Positions 37,394-46,374 are shown, numbered from the stretch's first letter. The stretch: DNA of 64,000 bases from Bradyrhizobium macuxiense (GCF_007993935.1 NZ_VITY01000005.1:372001-436000); one strand, 5' to 3'. Notes: a model not told the origin generated them from the sequence alone. Made by a program: numbers and translations.

Positions 37394-39091
37394 TCACACC
37401 GCCACGGCCTCGTCGGCTGCCACCGGCAGCGTGAACGTGAACGTTGTCTCGCCGGCCGGGCTGGTCTCGGTCCACAGCCGGCCGCCATGCGTTTCGACAA
37501 TGGAGCGGCAGATCGCGAGCCCCATTCCCATACCGTCCGTCTTCGTCGAGACGAACGGCTCGAATATCCGGTCCGGCGATTCGACGCCGGGGCCGCGATC
37601 GCTGATCTCGATCCGCACGCCGCCGCCGGACCTGCGCGCGCGGATGCCAAGCGACTTGGCGTCTCCGACGCCCTCCATGGCCTCGATCGCGTTGCGTATG
37701 AGATTGATGAAAACCTGCTGGATCTGAATCCGGTCGCAGACCACGGCGGGCAGGTCGGACTCGATCTGCATCACGACGCTGACGCGGCTCTGCCGTGCGG
37801 CGTCGATCATCAGATCACGCGCTTCCGCGATGATTTCGCCGAGCGTCGCGCGTCTCTTCTCTTGCGTCGATTGTTTGAACAGCGCGCGAATGCGGCTGAC
37901 CACGTCCGCGGCTGCATTGGCGTCGCGAATGATGCGCGCAACGATCACCTGCGCGCGCTCGATATTCGGCGCGTCGGCGGCCAGCCACCGTTGGCAGGCG
38001 TGCGAATTGGCGACGATGGCGGCGAGTGGCTGATTGACTTCGTGGGCGATCGAAGCCGAGAGCTCCGCCAGGCTGGCCGCCTGGCTTGCGCGTCCCAGGG
38101 TGTCCCGAGTTCGCCGCAACTCATCCTGCGCCTGGACTTGATCTTCGATATCAAGACAGATCCCGTACCATTGCACCACGATGCCTTCGGCATTGCGCAT
38201 CGGCGCAGCGCGTGCCTCCACCCAGCGATGCACGCCGTCCGAACGGCGAAGCCGATGCTTCAACGAGAACGGCTCGCGTGTCGCGATCGCGCCGCGAACT
38301 GCGCCGGTGACGACGACCGCGTCATCCGGATGCACGATGGCCTCGACCGTCGCGGCAAGCCGTCCTGTGTCGAGATGAGCCAATTGGTCGATCGAAAGCC
38401 CCGTGAATTGCACCATTCGCTTGTTGAAGTAGGTGGGTTCGCCGTCCGGAGCCAGGCTCCAGATCAGGCCGGGTACGGAATCGACCAGCCGGGACAGTTG
38501 CTGTTCGCGTTCGAGCAGGGCGGCTTCGGCCGTCTTCTCGTCGTCGACATCGATGGTGGTGCCGTACCAAGCGGCGATGCGCCCGTCTTGATCGCGTGCG
38601 GGCGATGCGAAATTGCGGAACCAGCGATAGGCGCCGTCCGCCATTGGAATGCGATGCTCCAGAACATAGTGATCGCCGGTTGCGAGGCTGTGCTGCCACG
38701 CCGCCATGAGCCGATCATAGTCATCGGGATGAACGACGTTCCTCACGCCGAACCTGTCGCGCCCAAGCGGCGACAGGTCTTGCTTGGAGAGCCCCGTGAG
38801 GGTCCTGATCCGGCGGCTCATATAGAGAAACCTGCCGCTGGCATCGGTCGACCATGCGAGCGCCGGCATGCTTTCGATGATGCGCAGTGCCTGTTCGGCC
38901 TTGCCTGCGCGCATCGTCGCTCGCCGACGTCCGGACCAGATGCAGCAGATGCCGATCACAAGGCAGCTGCACGCGGCGGCGGCAGCCGAAGGGTCGTTCA
39001 GCCCATGCATCAACCCAGCCAGTACCAGTCCGATACCGCAGCCCGACAGGGCGAAGCCGAAGCCCTCGGCGAAACGCGCCGCGCCTGTCAT
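37394..39091 (-). CDS. PAS-domain sensor histidine kinase
   Basis: Starting at 39091 (MTGAARFAEG) the kinase has 565 residues. Two hydrophobic helices (about 9-30 and 35-55) anchor it. Two PAS domains follow (about 65-190 and 195-315), each with PAS-associated C-terminal motifs (YRWFRNFASPARDQDGRIAAWYGTTIDV and HRWVEARAAPMRNAEGIVVQWYGICLDI). The H box holds His350 (SIAHEVNQPLAAIVANS), and the ATPase has INLIRNAIEAM and GMGMGLAICRSI. This is the layout of FixL/DctB-type kinases. Its ATG overlaps the stop codon of the rrf2 gene (ATGA), a strong sign of coupled translation. No heme-ligand His can be assigned with confidence. Confidence 0.9.
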   Translation of the reverse strand: MTGAARFAEGFGFALSGCGIGLVLAGLMHGLNDPSAAAAACSCLVIGICCIWSGRRRATMRAGKAEQALRIIESMPALAWSTDASGRFLYMSRRIRTLTGLSKQDLSPLGRDRFGVRNVVHPDDYDRLMAAWQHSLATGDHYVLEHRIPMADGAYRWFRNFASPARDQDGRIAAWYGTTIDVDDEKTAEAALLEREQQLSRLVDSVPGLIWSLAPDGEPTYFNKRMVQFTGLSIDQLAHLDTGRLAATVEAIVHPDDAVVVTGAVRGAIATREPFSLKHRLRRSDGVHRWVEARAAPMRNAEGIVVQWYGICLDIEDQVQAQDELRRTRDTLGRASQAASLAELSASIAHEVNQPLAAIVANSHACQRWLAADAPNIERAQVIVARIIRDANAAADVVSRIRALFKQSTQEKRRATLGEIIAEARDLMIDAARQSRVSVVMQIESDLPAVVCDRIQIQQVFINLIRNAIEAMEGVGDAKSLGIRARRSGGGVRIEISDRGPGVESPDRIFEPFVSTKTDGMGMGLAICRSIVETHGGRLWTETSPAGETTFTFTLPVAADEAVAV

Positions 39092-39672
39092 GTCCCGCCC
39101 GCCCGTTTCAACTTGCGCCGCCGTCGCTTCGAGGGCTTGCCGGGACGATCCGACCGATCGGATCTTCGGGGGCGATCCTTGACGCGATCGCTGATCCAGT
39201 CCTGGACTTCCGCGAAGAACGCGGCGGGCGCGGCATGTCCGAAGCGCTGCGCTACGTCGCCGAGGGTCTGTTCGGCCAAGGCGTCGCGCATGGCTTTCTC
39301 GGCGCGAAGCATCACCGCGTGAACGGCGCAGGTTCCCTTCGTGGCCCATGTTGGCGGTGTCGCGCCGAACAACGGACATCGCCAGCGCACATCCTGGCAA
39401 TCGAACAGCGGCTTATCGCCCTCGATGGCATCCACGATGTCCAGAAAGCTGATCTGCGCCGGCGACCTCGCAAGCACATATCCGCCTCCGGCGCCTTCGG
39501 ACGCCTCCACGATGCCGGCCCTCTCGAGCTTCGGAAATATCTTGGCAACGAAGCTCGGCGAAATGCCCTGCAACTCGGCGAGGTCACGGCTGCTCAACGG
39601 CGTGTCACCGGAGCCGACCAGCCACAGCAGGCAATGGATGCCGTATTCGACGCTCACGGTGACGTGTGCCAT
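39088..39672 (-). CDS. Rrf2-family (NsrR/RirA/IscR-like) regulator with three cysteines
   Basis: The 194-residue protein starts at 39672 (MAHVTVSVEYGIHCLLWLV). It has the Rrf2 winged helix (LSSRDLAELQGISPSFVAKIFPKLERAGIVEASEGAGGGYVLARS). Cys at about 92, 99 and 115 lie where iron-sulfur ligands sit in the family, but spacing (C-x6-C-x15-C) differs from NsrR. A very basic tail (SKRRRRKLKRAGG) ends the protein. It could sense Fe-S status, NO or redox state. It is first in an operon with a histidine kinase and response regulator. The predicted mRNA begins at the start codon. Confidence 0.88.
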   Translation of the reverse strand: MAHVTVSVEYGIHCLLWLVGSGDTPLSSRDLAELQGISPSFVAKIFPKLERAGIVEASEGAGGGYVLARSPAQISFLDIVDAIEGDKPLFDCQDVRWRCPLFGATPPTWATKGTCAVHAVMLRAEKAMRDALAEQTLGDVAQRFGHAAPAAFFAEVQDWISDRVKDRPRRSDRSDRPGKPSKRRRRKLKRAGGT

Positions 39673-39679
39673 AACGCGG

Positions 39680-39711
39680 ACTATAGCAGTCTGAGTTCTG
39701 GTATGCAATAC
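39680..39711 (-). promoter_or_regulatory. rrf2 operon promoter
   Basis: Minus strand: TTGCAT (39708-39703), 17 bp, TATAGT (39685-39680), 7 nt to the ATG at 39672. The -35 box lies in the short palindrome GTATTGCATAC (39711-39701). Confidence 0.65.
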
Positions 39712-39958
39712 GCGGATAGTATTTGTCCGAGTTATGCGGATCGACGACACGGTGATGACAGCGATGCGTAGATGCCGCCCTAAGCTGCTGAAGTGACGAC
39801 GCATTCCGGCATGTGCGTTGGCGTTCCTTCGGCGTGCGCGGTCAACCGACCTAGCCCTCGGGTAAAGGCAACCTATCCTCGCGCACGATATCGGCCGTTT
39901 GACGGACGTGGCAGTCGCTTCGATCGACGTTTCCCGCTCCGAAAACGAGCCCGATAGC

Positions 39959-40906
39959 ATGACCGAGCCGCTGTTGCGTGATGGCCCAGAGAGTTTGCCG
40001 CCCTCGTCCGAGGCGCGTCAGGCCAACCAGCCGAGTACCGAGCATCGCGCCGCCGATGTCGAGATGGCGCGCGTGCTCGGCACCACTCCGTTTCGCATGG
40101 CTTTGGATGCCGCCGGTGGCGGGATCGCTCACTGGAAGCACGAGCCGCTGCACGACGTCGTCGAGCCGATGAGTCACCACGTGATCATGGCCTATAACGG
40201 TACGATGCAGCGCATGGAGCGCCGCTCGGGACGCTCGGTCGCGATCGGCACGTTTCGTCCCGGGGTCGTGATCATCATTCCCGAGGGATCAAGCTCCCGA
40301 TGGGATATTCCGAAGCCTGTCGACGTCGTTCAGCTCTATCTTCCGCGGACGACGCTCGCGCGCGTCGCTGATGAAGCCGACGCCCCATCGACTGATCTGC
40401 TGGAGCGGACGGCGCATCCGGACCCCGTTACGTCCAGATTGCTGTTGAGTGCGGCGGATGTGCTGCAGGGCAACGAAGCCCTCGATGCACTGTTCAGGCA
40501 GCAACTGACGGATCTTCTGGCGACGCGGCTGCTGGCGGCGCACACCGGCGCGCCGGCGCCGGTCCGGCCGGTTGGCGGCGGGCTGGCGCCGCAGGCGCTG
40601 CGCCGCGCCATCGAGCGGTTGCGTTCGGACAGCGAGGCCGACGTCTCGCTCGCGGCGTTGGCATCGGATGTCGGCCTCTCGCGCTTTCACTTCTGCCGCG
40701 CGTTCAAGGAGAGCACCGGGCTCTCGCCGCATGCCTGGCTGCGCCAGCACCGGCTCGAGCAGGCCATGAACATGCTGCGCGACACCGATGCATCCGTCGT
40801 CTCGGTCGCCGCGGCGCTCGGCTACGGATCGCAGACCGCATTTGCTGCCGCGTTCCGGAAGCTGACCGGCGAAACCCCGAGCGATTGGCGGCGGCGCCTG
40901 CGGTAG
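39959..40906 (+). CDS. AraC-family transcriptional regulator
   Basis: From ATG 39959 the protein has 315 residues; the frame is open to a TTG at 39899. The C-terminal AraC domain carries two helix-turn-helix motifs (DVSLAALASDVGLSRFHFCRAFKESTGLSPHAWL, and VVSVAAALGYGSQTAFAAAFRKLTGETPSDWRR). The N-terminal part is a cupin-like sensor (RSGRSVAIGTFRPGVVIIIPEGSSSRWDI). It is divergent from the rrf2 operon and sits on the same strand as the flavoprotein-acetoacetate decarboxylase-patatin-dehydrogenase series, which it may activate. The inducer is unknown. Confidence 0.85.
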   Translation: MTEPLLRDGPESLPPSSEARQANQPSTEHRAADVEMARVLGTTPFRMALDAAGGGIAHWKHEPLHDVVEPMSHHVIMAYNGTMQRMERRSGRSVAIGTFRPGVVIIIPEGSSSRWDIPKPVDVVQLYLPRTTLARVADEADAPSTDLLERTAHPDPVTSRLLLSAADVLQGNEALDALFRQQLTDLLATRLLAAHTGAPAPVRPVGGGLAPQALRRAIERLRSDSEADVSLAALASDVGLSRFHFCRAFKESTGLSPHAWLRQHRLEQAMNMLRDTDASVVSVAAALGYGSQTAFAAAFRKLTGETPSDWRRRLR

Positions 40907-41454
40907 CAGCAATCGCTCTTCAGGTCGGGCAATCGCTCTGGGGCGCGCTCAGGCCCAATTCGCTAGATCATCGTGGCACCCATTGCCAACAACGGAGACA
41001 AGCGATGGCTTGGAGCGATTTAGGCAACTGCCTTGCGATCACGCGGCGAAGCCGGGTGGTTGCGACCGCACTCATGTACGGGCTCACGCTCACCGTCCGC
41101 TTCACCTCGGCAGCAGGTGATGACGCGGATTCGCCGGCACAGGCCTCCCAGGGCGCCAATGCCGTGACGTCGGTGATGATCGACGATACGGCTCGAGCGC
41201 TCACCCGGGACTGGCTCCCGGCGGCCGCGCAGCCGATCAGTCTTCGCCGCGGATCGCTGTCGAGCGCGCCAGGCTGTCGCGCAGCATGCGAGCGCGCACG
41301 GCGTGCGCCGTTTGTATCGAGCTGCGCCGCCCATCGATAGGTACGTGCCTTCGTTCCACCTCTTCGCGTCACCGATCGCGACAGGCTGCCGTCAGCGGCA
41401 AGCGGTGTCGGTCACGCGCGGACATCAGAGACTGCCAACCCAAGGAGATATCAC
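40907..41454. other. Region between araC and the flavoprotein gene
   Basis: About 550 bp with one doubtful open frame (41005-41340) and otherwise no recognised feature. The 3' part (41341-41454) is probably the promoter of the downstream operon, with AAGGAGATATCACATG as its ribosome-binding site. No clear sigma-70 boxes were identified. Confidence 0.5.
41005..41340 (+). CDS. Doubtful 111-residue open frame
   Basis: ATG 41005 follows GGAGACAAGCG, a good ribosome-binding site. The product MAWSDLGNCLAITRRSRVVA has a hydrophobic stretch and then low-complexity Ala/Arg/Ser sequence. No family is recognised and the C-terminal half (CERARRAPFVSSCAAHR) looks like non-coding translation. It could be a small regulatory or fossil gene. 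Confidence 0.3.
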   Translation: MAWSDLGNCLAITRRSRVVATALMYGLTLTVRFTSAAGDDADSPAQASQGANAVTSVMIDDTARALTRDWLPAAAQPISLRRGSLSSAPGCRAACERARRAPFVSSCAAHR

Positions 41455-42660
41455 ATGCGACTAGTCATCATTGGCGCCGGCTTCGCCGGCATGTATGCCG
41501 CACTCTCCGCAGCCCGCCTGCGCGACATCCAGGGCGCATCGCCCGAGGAGCTCGAGATCGCACTGGTTGCGCCGGAGCCGACGCTCGTGGTTCGCCCGCG
41601 GCTCTACGAACCGAAGCCGGAAACGCTGACGGCGCCGCTGCTCGACGTCTTCAACGCGATCGACGTCGTCTACGTGCAGGGCAGCGCCGAGGCCGTCGAC
41701 ACCAAGGCGCGCACCGTGCAGATCGTCACCGCCAGGGACGCGCGGAAGACGCTGCCTTACGATCGGTTGGTGATGGCGACCGGCAGCCGGCTGTTCCGCC
41801 CCAACGTGCCCGGCCTTGCCGAACATGGCTTCAGCGTCGACAGTCTCGAGGACGCGGTCGCGCTCGACCGGCATCTGCACGGCCTCGCCAAGCAGCCGGC
41901 ATCAGTGGCGCGCGATACCGTGGTGGTCGCCGGCGGCGGCTTCACCGGCATCGAAGCAGCGACCGAGATGCCGGCGCGCCTGCGGGACATTCTCGGCAAG
42001 GACGCCAAGCCCCGCGTCATCATCGTCGAACGCAACCCCGCGATTGCGCCGGACATGGGCGAAGGCCCGCGCCCGATCATCGAGGATGCGATGCGCAAGC
42101 TCGGGGTCGAGGGCCGGTTCGGCGCCGGCGTCGCCGAGGTCGGCAAGTCCGGCGTCACGCTGTCCAACGGCGAGCGTATCGAAGCCGCGACCGTGGTCTG
42201 GGCGGCGGGCATCCGCGCCGCGCCGCTGACCACCCAGATCCCGGCCGAGCGCGACAATTTCGGCCGGTTGCTGGTCGATCGCGACCTGCGCGTGCCGTCG
42301 GTCGCGGGCGTGTTCGCCACCGGTGATGCGGCGCGGGCCGCGTGCGACGATGCCGGCAACTACGCGCTGATGTCCTGCCAGCATGCGACGCGGATGGGCG
42401 CCTTTGCCGGCAACAACGCCGCGGCCGAGCTGCTCGGCGTCGCGACCAGGCCGTACCATCAGAAGGTCTATGTCACCTGCCTCGACCTCGGCGAGGCCGG
42501 CGCGCTGTTCACCCGCGGCTGGGAGCGCAAGGTCGAGCTGGTCGGCGACGTCGCCAAGAAGACCAAGCGGGAGATCAACACGGTCTGGATCTATCCGCCG
42601 CGTGCCGAGCGTGCCGCAGCGCTCGCATCCGCCGATCCGGAGCACGTCACCGAAGTCTAG
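41455..42660 (+). CDS. NAD(P)/FAD-dependent oxidoreductase, NDH-2-like
   Basis: A 401-residue flavoprotein with FAD motif RLVIIGAGFAGMYAALSAARL, NAD(P) motif TVVVAGGGFTGIEAATEM and the FAD-binding end GVFATGDAARAACDDAGNYALMSCQHATRMGAFAGNNAA. It resembles type II NADH:quinone reductases and related carotenoid-like oxidoreductases. It probably moves electrons from NAD(P)H to quinone at the membrane. It starts just after AAGGAGATATCAC. It opens the four-gene series with acetoacetate decarboxylase, patatin and 3-hydroxybutyrate dehydrogenase, so it may reoxidise the NADH they make. Confidence 0.88.
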   Translation: MRLVIIGAGFAGMYAALSAARLRDIQGASPEELEIALVAPEPTLVVRPRLYEPKPETLTAPLLDVFNAIDVVYVQGSAEAVDTKARTVQIVTARDARKTLPYDRLVMATGSRLFRPNVPGLAEHGFSVDSLEDAVALDRHLHGLAKQPASVARDTVVVAGGGFTGIEAATEMPARLRDILGKDAKPRVIIVERNPAIAPDMGEGPRPIIEDAMRKLGVEGRFGAGVAEVGKSGVTLSNGERIEAATVVWAAGIRAAPLTTQIPAERDNFGRLLVDRDLRVPSVAGVFATGDAARAACDDAGNYALMSCQHATRMGAFAGNNAAAELLGVATRPYHQKVYVTCLDLGEAGALFTRGWERKVELVGDVAKKTKREINTVWIYPPRAERAAALASADPEHVTEV

Positions 42661-42733
42661 GACGTCCTCCGAACCCGGCCGCGCCCTGCACGGGCGCGGC
42701 CACCGTCGACCGTCACAACTGGAGCTCACCACA

Positions 42734-43525
42734 GTGAAACACGAGACCGTGCGTACGTCGTCGTTCGCGATGCCGCTGACCAGTCCGGCTTTCCCGCCCG
42801 GGCCCTATCGCTTCGTCAATCGCGAATACTTCATCATCCAGTACCGCACCGATCCCGAAGCGCTGCGGCGTGTGGTGCCGGAGCCGCTGGAGTTGACCGA
42901 GGCGGTGGTGAACTACGAATTCATCCGCATGCCCGACTCCACGGGCTTCGGCGACTACACCGAGAGCGGCCAGGTCATCCCGGTGGCTTACAAGGGCCAG
43001 CTCGGTGGCTTCACCCATCAGATGTTCCTCAACGATCATCCGCCGATCGCCGGCGGGCGCGAGCTGTGGGGTTTTCCCAAGAAGCTGGCGCAGCCGAAGC
43101 TCGAGGTCGAGATCGACACACTGGTCGGCTCGCTGAACTACGGCTCGGTACGGATCGCGACCGGCACCATGGGCTACAAGCACCGCGCGCTCGACATCGC
43201 CGCCGAGGCCCGCAAGCTCGCCGCGCCGAATTTCCTGCTCAAGATCATTCCGCATGTCGACGGCACGCCGCGCATCTGCGAGCTGGTGCGCTACCATCTC
43301 GAGGACATCACGGTGAAGGGTGCGTGGAGCGGGCCGGCCGCGCTCGACCTGTACTCGCATGCGCTGGCTCCGGTCGCCGAACTGCCGGTGCTGCAAGTTC
43401 TGTCCGCCAAGCACATCATCGCCGACCTCACGCTCGGGCTCGGCGCCGTGGTGCATGACTATCTTGCCGCCGGCCAGGCCACGCCGCAACGCGGCGAAGC
43501 CCTGACCGCGGCGAATGCCGGCTGA
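42734..43525 (+). CDS. adc: Acetoacetate decarboxylase
   Basis: From GTG 42734 (VKHETVRTSSF), chosen because the frame upstream lies within the previous gene, the protein has 263 residues. The acetoacetate decarboxylase fold is clear: RFVNREYFIIQYRTDPEALRRVVPEPLEL, and the active-site lysine region GRELWGFPKKLAQPKLEVE, where a Schiff base with the substrate forms. It converts acetoacetate to acetone and CO2. Its position between a flavoprotein and lipid/3-hydroxybutyrate enzymes fits disposal of acetoacetate from storage polymer or lipid breakdown. Confidence 0.9.
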   Translation: MKHETVRTSSFAMPLTSPAFPPGPYRFVNREYFIIQYRTDPEALRRVVPEPLELTEAVVNYEFIRMPDSTGFGDYTESGQVIPVAYKGQLGGFTHQMFLNDHPPIAGGRELWGFPKKLAQPKLEVEIDTLVGSLNYGSVRIATGTMGYKHRALDIAAEARKLAAPNFLLKIIPHVDGTPRICELVRYHLEDITVKGAWSGPAALDLYSHALAPVAELPVLQVLSAKHIIADLTLGLGAVVHDYLAAGQATPQRGEALTAANAG

Positions 43526-43556
43526 CCAGCCTCGACCATCATCAGGAGTTTCTGCA

Positions 43557-44732
43557 ATGTTGAACGTGATGCGTGAGCAGATCGATGCGCCGTCGCAGCG
43601 GACCAGGTCGCTGCCCTACGACGTCGTGGCCCTGGTGCTGCAAGGCGGCGGCGCGCTTGGCGCCTATCAGGCCGGCGTTTATGAGGGCCTGCACGAGGCC
43701 GGCATCCGGCCGAACTGGCTGGCCGGCATTTCGATCGGCGCGCTCAACGCCGCTATCATCGCCGGCTCGCCGGAACGAGAGCGGGTCGAACGGCTGCGCA
43801 AATTCTGGGAAGGCATCTGTGCCACGCCCGTCGAATGGCCGGCGGGAGAAGGGCTCGCCAACGCCTTGCCGTTCGCCTTCGACATGCGGTCGGCGCACAA
43901 TGCGCTGGCGGCGATGCGCGCCCTGTTCCAGGGGCAGCCCGGCTTCTTCAAGCCGCGCTTCCCGCCGCCGTTCCTGTCGCCGTTCTCGGGGGCTGCCGCG
44001 ACGAGCTTCTATGACACGTCGGCACTGCGGCAGACGCTGGAGCAACTCGTCGACTTCGACCGGCTGAATTCCGGCGAGGTGCGCGTCAGCGTCGGCGCGG
44101 TCAACGTACGCACCGGCAATCTGACCTATTTCGACACCGCCGAGCGCCGGCTCGGTCCGAAGCATTTCATGGCGTCCGGCGCGCTTCCGCCGGGCTTTCC
44201 CGCCGTCGAGGTCGACGGCGAGCACTATTGGGATGGCGGCGTGGTCTCGAACACGCCCTTGTCCCGGGTGTTGTCCAGCGAGCCGCGCGACACGCTGACC
44301 TTCCAGATCGATCTGTGGTCGGCGAGGGGCCGCGTGCCCAACGACCTGATGGAGGTGTCGAGCCGGCAGAAGGACATTCAATATTCCAGCCGGACCCGCG
44401 CCATCACCGATCAGGCGCTGCGGATGCAGAAGATGCGGCAAGCCCTGCAGCGGACGCTCGCGCTGCTGCCGGAGAGCGCAAGGCAGGATCCGGAGATTCG
44501 CGAGATCGCTGAGATGGCCCGCCATCGCTCCTGCAACATCATTCATCTGATCTATCAGTCCAAGATCTACGAGCGTCACTCCAAGGACTACGAGTTCGGG
44601 CCCAACGCAATGCGCGCGCACTGGCAGAGCGGGCTCGAGGACATCCGGCGCACGCTGGCCGACCCGGGCCGGCTCGATCGGCCGGCGCCGGAGCTTGGCA
44701 TCGTCACCCACGACATCCACCGGCGCGACTGA
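43557..44732 (+). CDS. Patatin-like phospholipase
   Basis: The 391-residue protein starts at 43557 after CAGGAG. It has the patatin oxyanion loop LQGGGALGAYQAG, the nucleophile Ser of GISIGALNA and the Asp of DGGVVSNTP. These form the Ser-Asp dyad of patatins. A C-terminal DUF3734-like extension (SSRQKDIQYSSRTRAITDQALRMQKM, HLIYQSKIYERHSKDYEFG) is present. It should release fatty acids or hydroxyacids from lipids. It lies 31 bp behind acetoacetate decarboxylase and 44 bp before 3-hydroxybutyrate dehydrogenase. Confidence 0.93.
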   Translation: MLNVMREQIDAPSQRTRSLPYDVVALVLQGGGALGAYQAGVYEGLHEAGIRPNWLAGISIGALNAAIIAGSPERERVERLRKFWEGICATPVEWPAGEGLANALPFAFDMRSAHNALAAMRALFQGQPGFFKPRFPPPFLSPFSGAAATSFYDTSALRQTLEQLVDFDRLNSGEVRVSVGAVNVRTGNLTYFDTAERRLGPKHFMASGALPPGFPAVEVDGEHYWDGGVVSNTPLSRVLSSEPRDTLTFQIDLWSARGRVPNDLMEVSSRQKDIQYSSRTRAITDQALRMQKMRQALQRTLALLPESARQDPEIREIAEMARHRSCNIIHLIYQSKIYERHSKDYEFGPNAMRAHWQSGLEDIRRTLADPGRLDRPAPELGIVTHDIHRRD

Positions 44733-44776
44733 ACCCGCGGCGCATCTCATCCCCACACCATCGAAAGGAACTTCCC

Positions 44777-45559
44777 ATGTTGAAGGGCAAGGTTGCCATC
44801 GTCACCGGATCGACCAGCGGTATTGGGCTCGGCATCGCCAAGGAGCTCGCCAGCCTGCGCGCCGACATCGTCCTGAACGGGTTTGGCGACAGCAGCGAGA
44901 TCGAGGCGATCCGCAGCGGCATCGAACGCGAGCATGGCGTGCGCGTCAGCTATGACGGCGCCGACATGTCGAAGGAAGATGCCGTGCGCGGCCTGGTCAC
45001 CGCGACGGTCGCCAGTTTCGGCCGCCTCGATATCGTCGTGAACAATGCCGGCATCCAGTTCACCGCGCCGGTCGAGGAATTTCCGGCCGCCCGCTGGAAC
45101 GCGATCCTCGCGATCAATCTGTCGGCCGCGTTCCATTCCATCGCTGCCGCGCTGCCGCGGATGAAGAAGCAGCGCTGGGGCCGCATCGTCAACATCGCTT
45201 CGGCCCATGGCCTCGTCGGGTCGACGCACAAGGCCGCCTATGTCGCCGCCAAGCACGGGCTGATTGGTCTCACGAAAGTGGTCGGCCTCGAGACCGCAGG
45301 CAGCGGGGTGACCTGCAATGCGGTCTGTCCGGGTTGGGTGCGCACGCCGCTGGTCGACAAGCAGATCGACGACATCGCCGCGCAGCGTGGCATCAGCCAG
45401 CAGGATGCCGCCAGAGACCTGCTCGCCGAAAAGCAGCCGTCGCTCCAGTTCGTCTCCCCGAAGCAGCTTGGCGGCACCGTTGCCTTCCTGTGCTCGGGCG
45501 CAGCAGACCAGATCACGGGAACGGCGATCTCGGTCGATGGCGGCTGGACGGCACGGTAG
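44777..45559 (+). CDS. bdhA: 3-hydroxybutyrate dehydrogenase
   Basis: A 260-residue SDR enzyme with the NAD-binding TGSTSGIGLGIAKEL, the NNAG motif and the catalytic Tyr/Lys in AYVAAKHGL. Its later region GSGVTCNAVCPGWVRTPLVDKQIDDIAAQRG is typical of D-3-hydroxybutyrate dehydrogenases. It interconverts 3-hydroxybutyrate and acetoacetate with NAD. AAAGGAACTTCCC precedes the ATG. With the acetoacetate decarboxylase upstream it gives a path from 3-hydroxybutyrate to acetone, fitting polyhydroxybutyrate turnover. Confidence 0.93.
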   Translation: MLKGKVAIVTGSTSGIGLGIAKELASLRADIVLNGFGDSSEIEAIRSGIEREHGVRVSYDGADMSKEDAVRGLVTATVASFGRLDIVVNNAGIQFTAPVEEFPAARWNAILAINLSAAFHSIAAALPRMKKQRWGRIVNIASAHGLVGSTHKAAYVAAKHGLIGLTKVVGLETAGSGVTCNAVCPGWVRTPLVDKQIDDIAAQRGISQQDAARDLLAEKQPSLQFVSPKQLGGTVAFLCSGAADQITGTAISVDGGWTAR

Positions 45560-45596
45560 CGCACGGCTTCAGCCGGCCACATCCGGGTGATCGCCC

Positions 45597-46327
45597 ATGT
45601 CATTGCTCGCGCGAGACCTGCTCGCATTCCCGGCGTCTGATGCTTCCGCGGATGACGCCATGGAGCTGTCGCGCATGGAGGCGCGCCTGCCGGCCCTGCT
45701 CAGCGTGATCGCCGGAATGGTTGACTGTACCGGCTTCTTCACGCTGGGCCACATCTTCACGGCCCACGTGACCGGCAACCTTGTGCTGGCGGCCGGCGTT
45801 GCCGTCGACGGCGGCTCGTTCCACTGGGCGCAGCTGTTGACCATCCCGGTCTTCATGCTGGCGCTGGCAACCGTCTGGCTGATTGCGCGCGCATCAGGCT
45901 TGCACGGCGCGCGACTGGTGCGGCTGTTGCTGCTGGTTCAGTTTCTGATCCTTGCTGCGTTGCTGGTCTTCAGCGTCGTCTCGAGGCCATCCTCCGATCC
46001 GGCGGGGTGTTGGCCGGCACGGCGGCGATGATGGCGGTGTCCGCGATGGCCTGTCAGTACGCGCTGCTGCGCATCGCGGTGCGGGGCGCCATCTCGACTG
46101 CGGTGATGAGCGGCAATCTGGCCAATGCCGTTTTATCGGCGATGGATTTGCTTTCGATCCGTCATCCTCTGCTGCCGCATGATGCGACGCCATTGAATCA
46201 TTCGCTCGGCCGTTTGGCCGGGTTCCTTCTCGGCTGTGTCGTTGCCGCGGCGGCGGTCTCGGTGGCCGGAGACTGGACCTGGTCGCTTCCCGCAGCGCTG
46301 GCCGGTGTTGCGATCGCCGTGCGGTAA
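45597..46327 (+). pseudogene. DUF1275 (YoaK-like) membrane protein, frameshifted
   Basis: The first frame (45597 to about 46000) encodes ALLSVIAGMVDCTGFFTLGHIFTAHVTGNLVLAAG, the start of a YoaK/DUF1275 protein. It then turns into nonsense (DPAGCWPARRR). The rest of the family continues in another frame from about 46000 (AMACQYALLRIAVRGAISTAVMSGNLANAVLSAMDLLSI, then LGRLAGFLLGCVVAAAAVSVAGDW) to 46327. The frames differ by loss of one nucleotide near 45985-46010. Function would be a six-helix membrane protein of unknown role. A sequencing error is possible. Confidence 0.8.
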
Positions 46328-46374
46328 GTCGGCGCTCGAGATCGCAACGCGTTTCGTCGTTCGCCCCGGCTCCA

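Noticed and set aside
41286..42326. A 346-codon frame overlapping the flavoprotein gene in another frame
   Set aside because: The overlapping gene has both Rossmann motifs; this frame is Arg/Ala-rich and has none.
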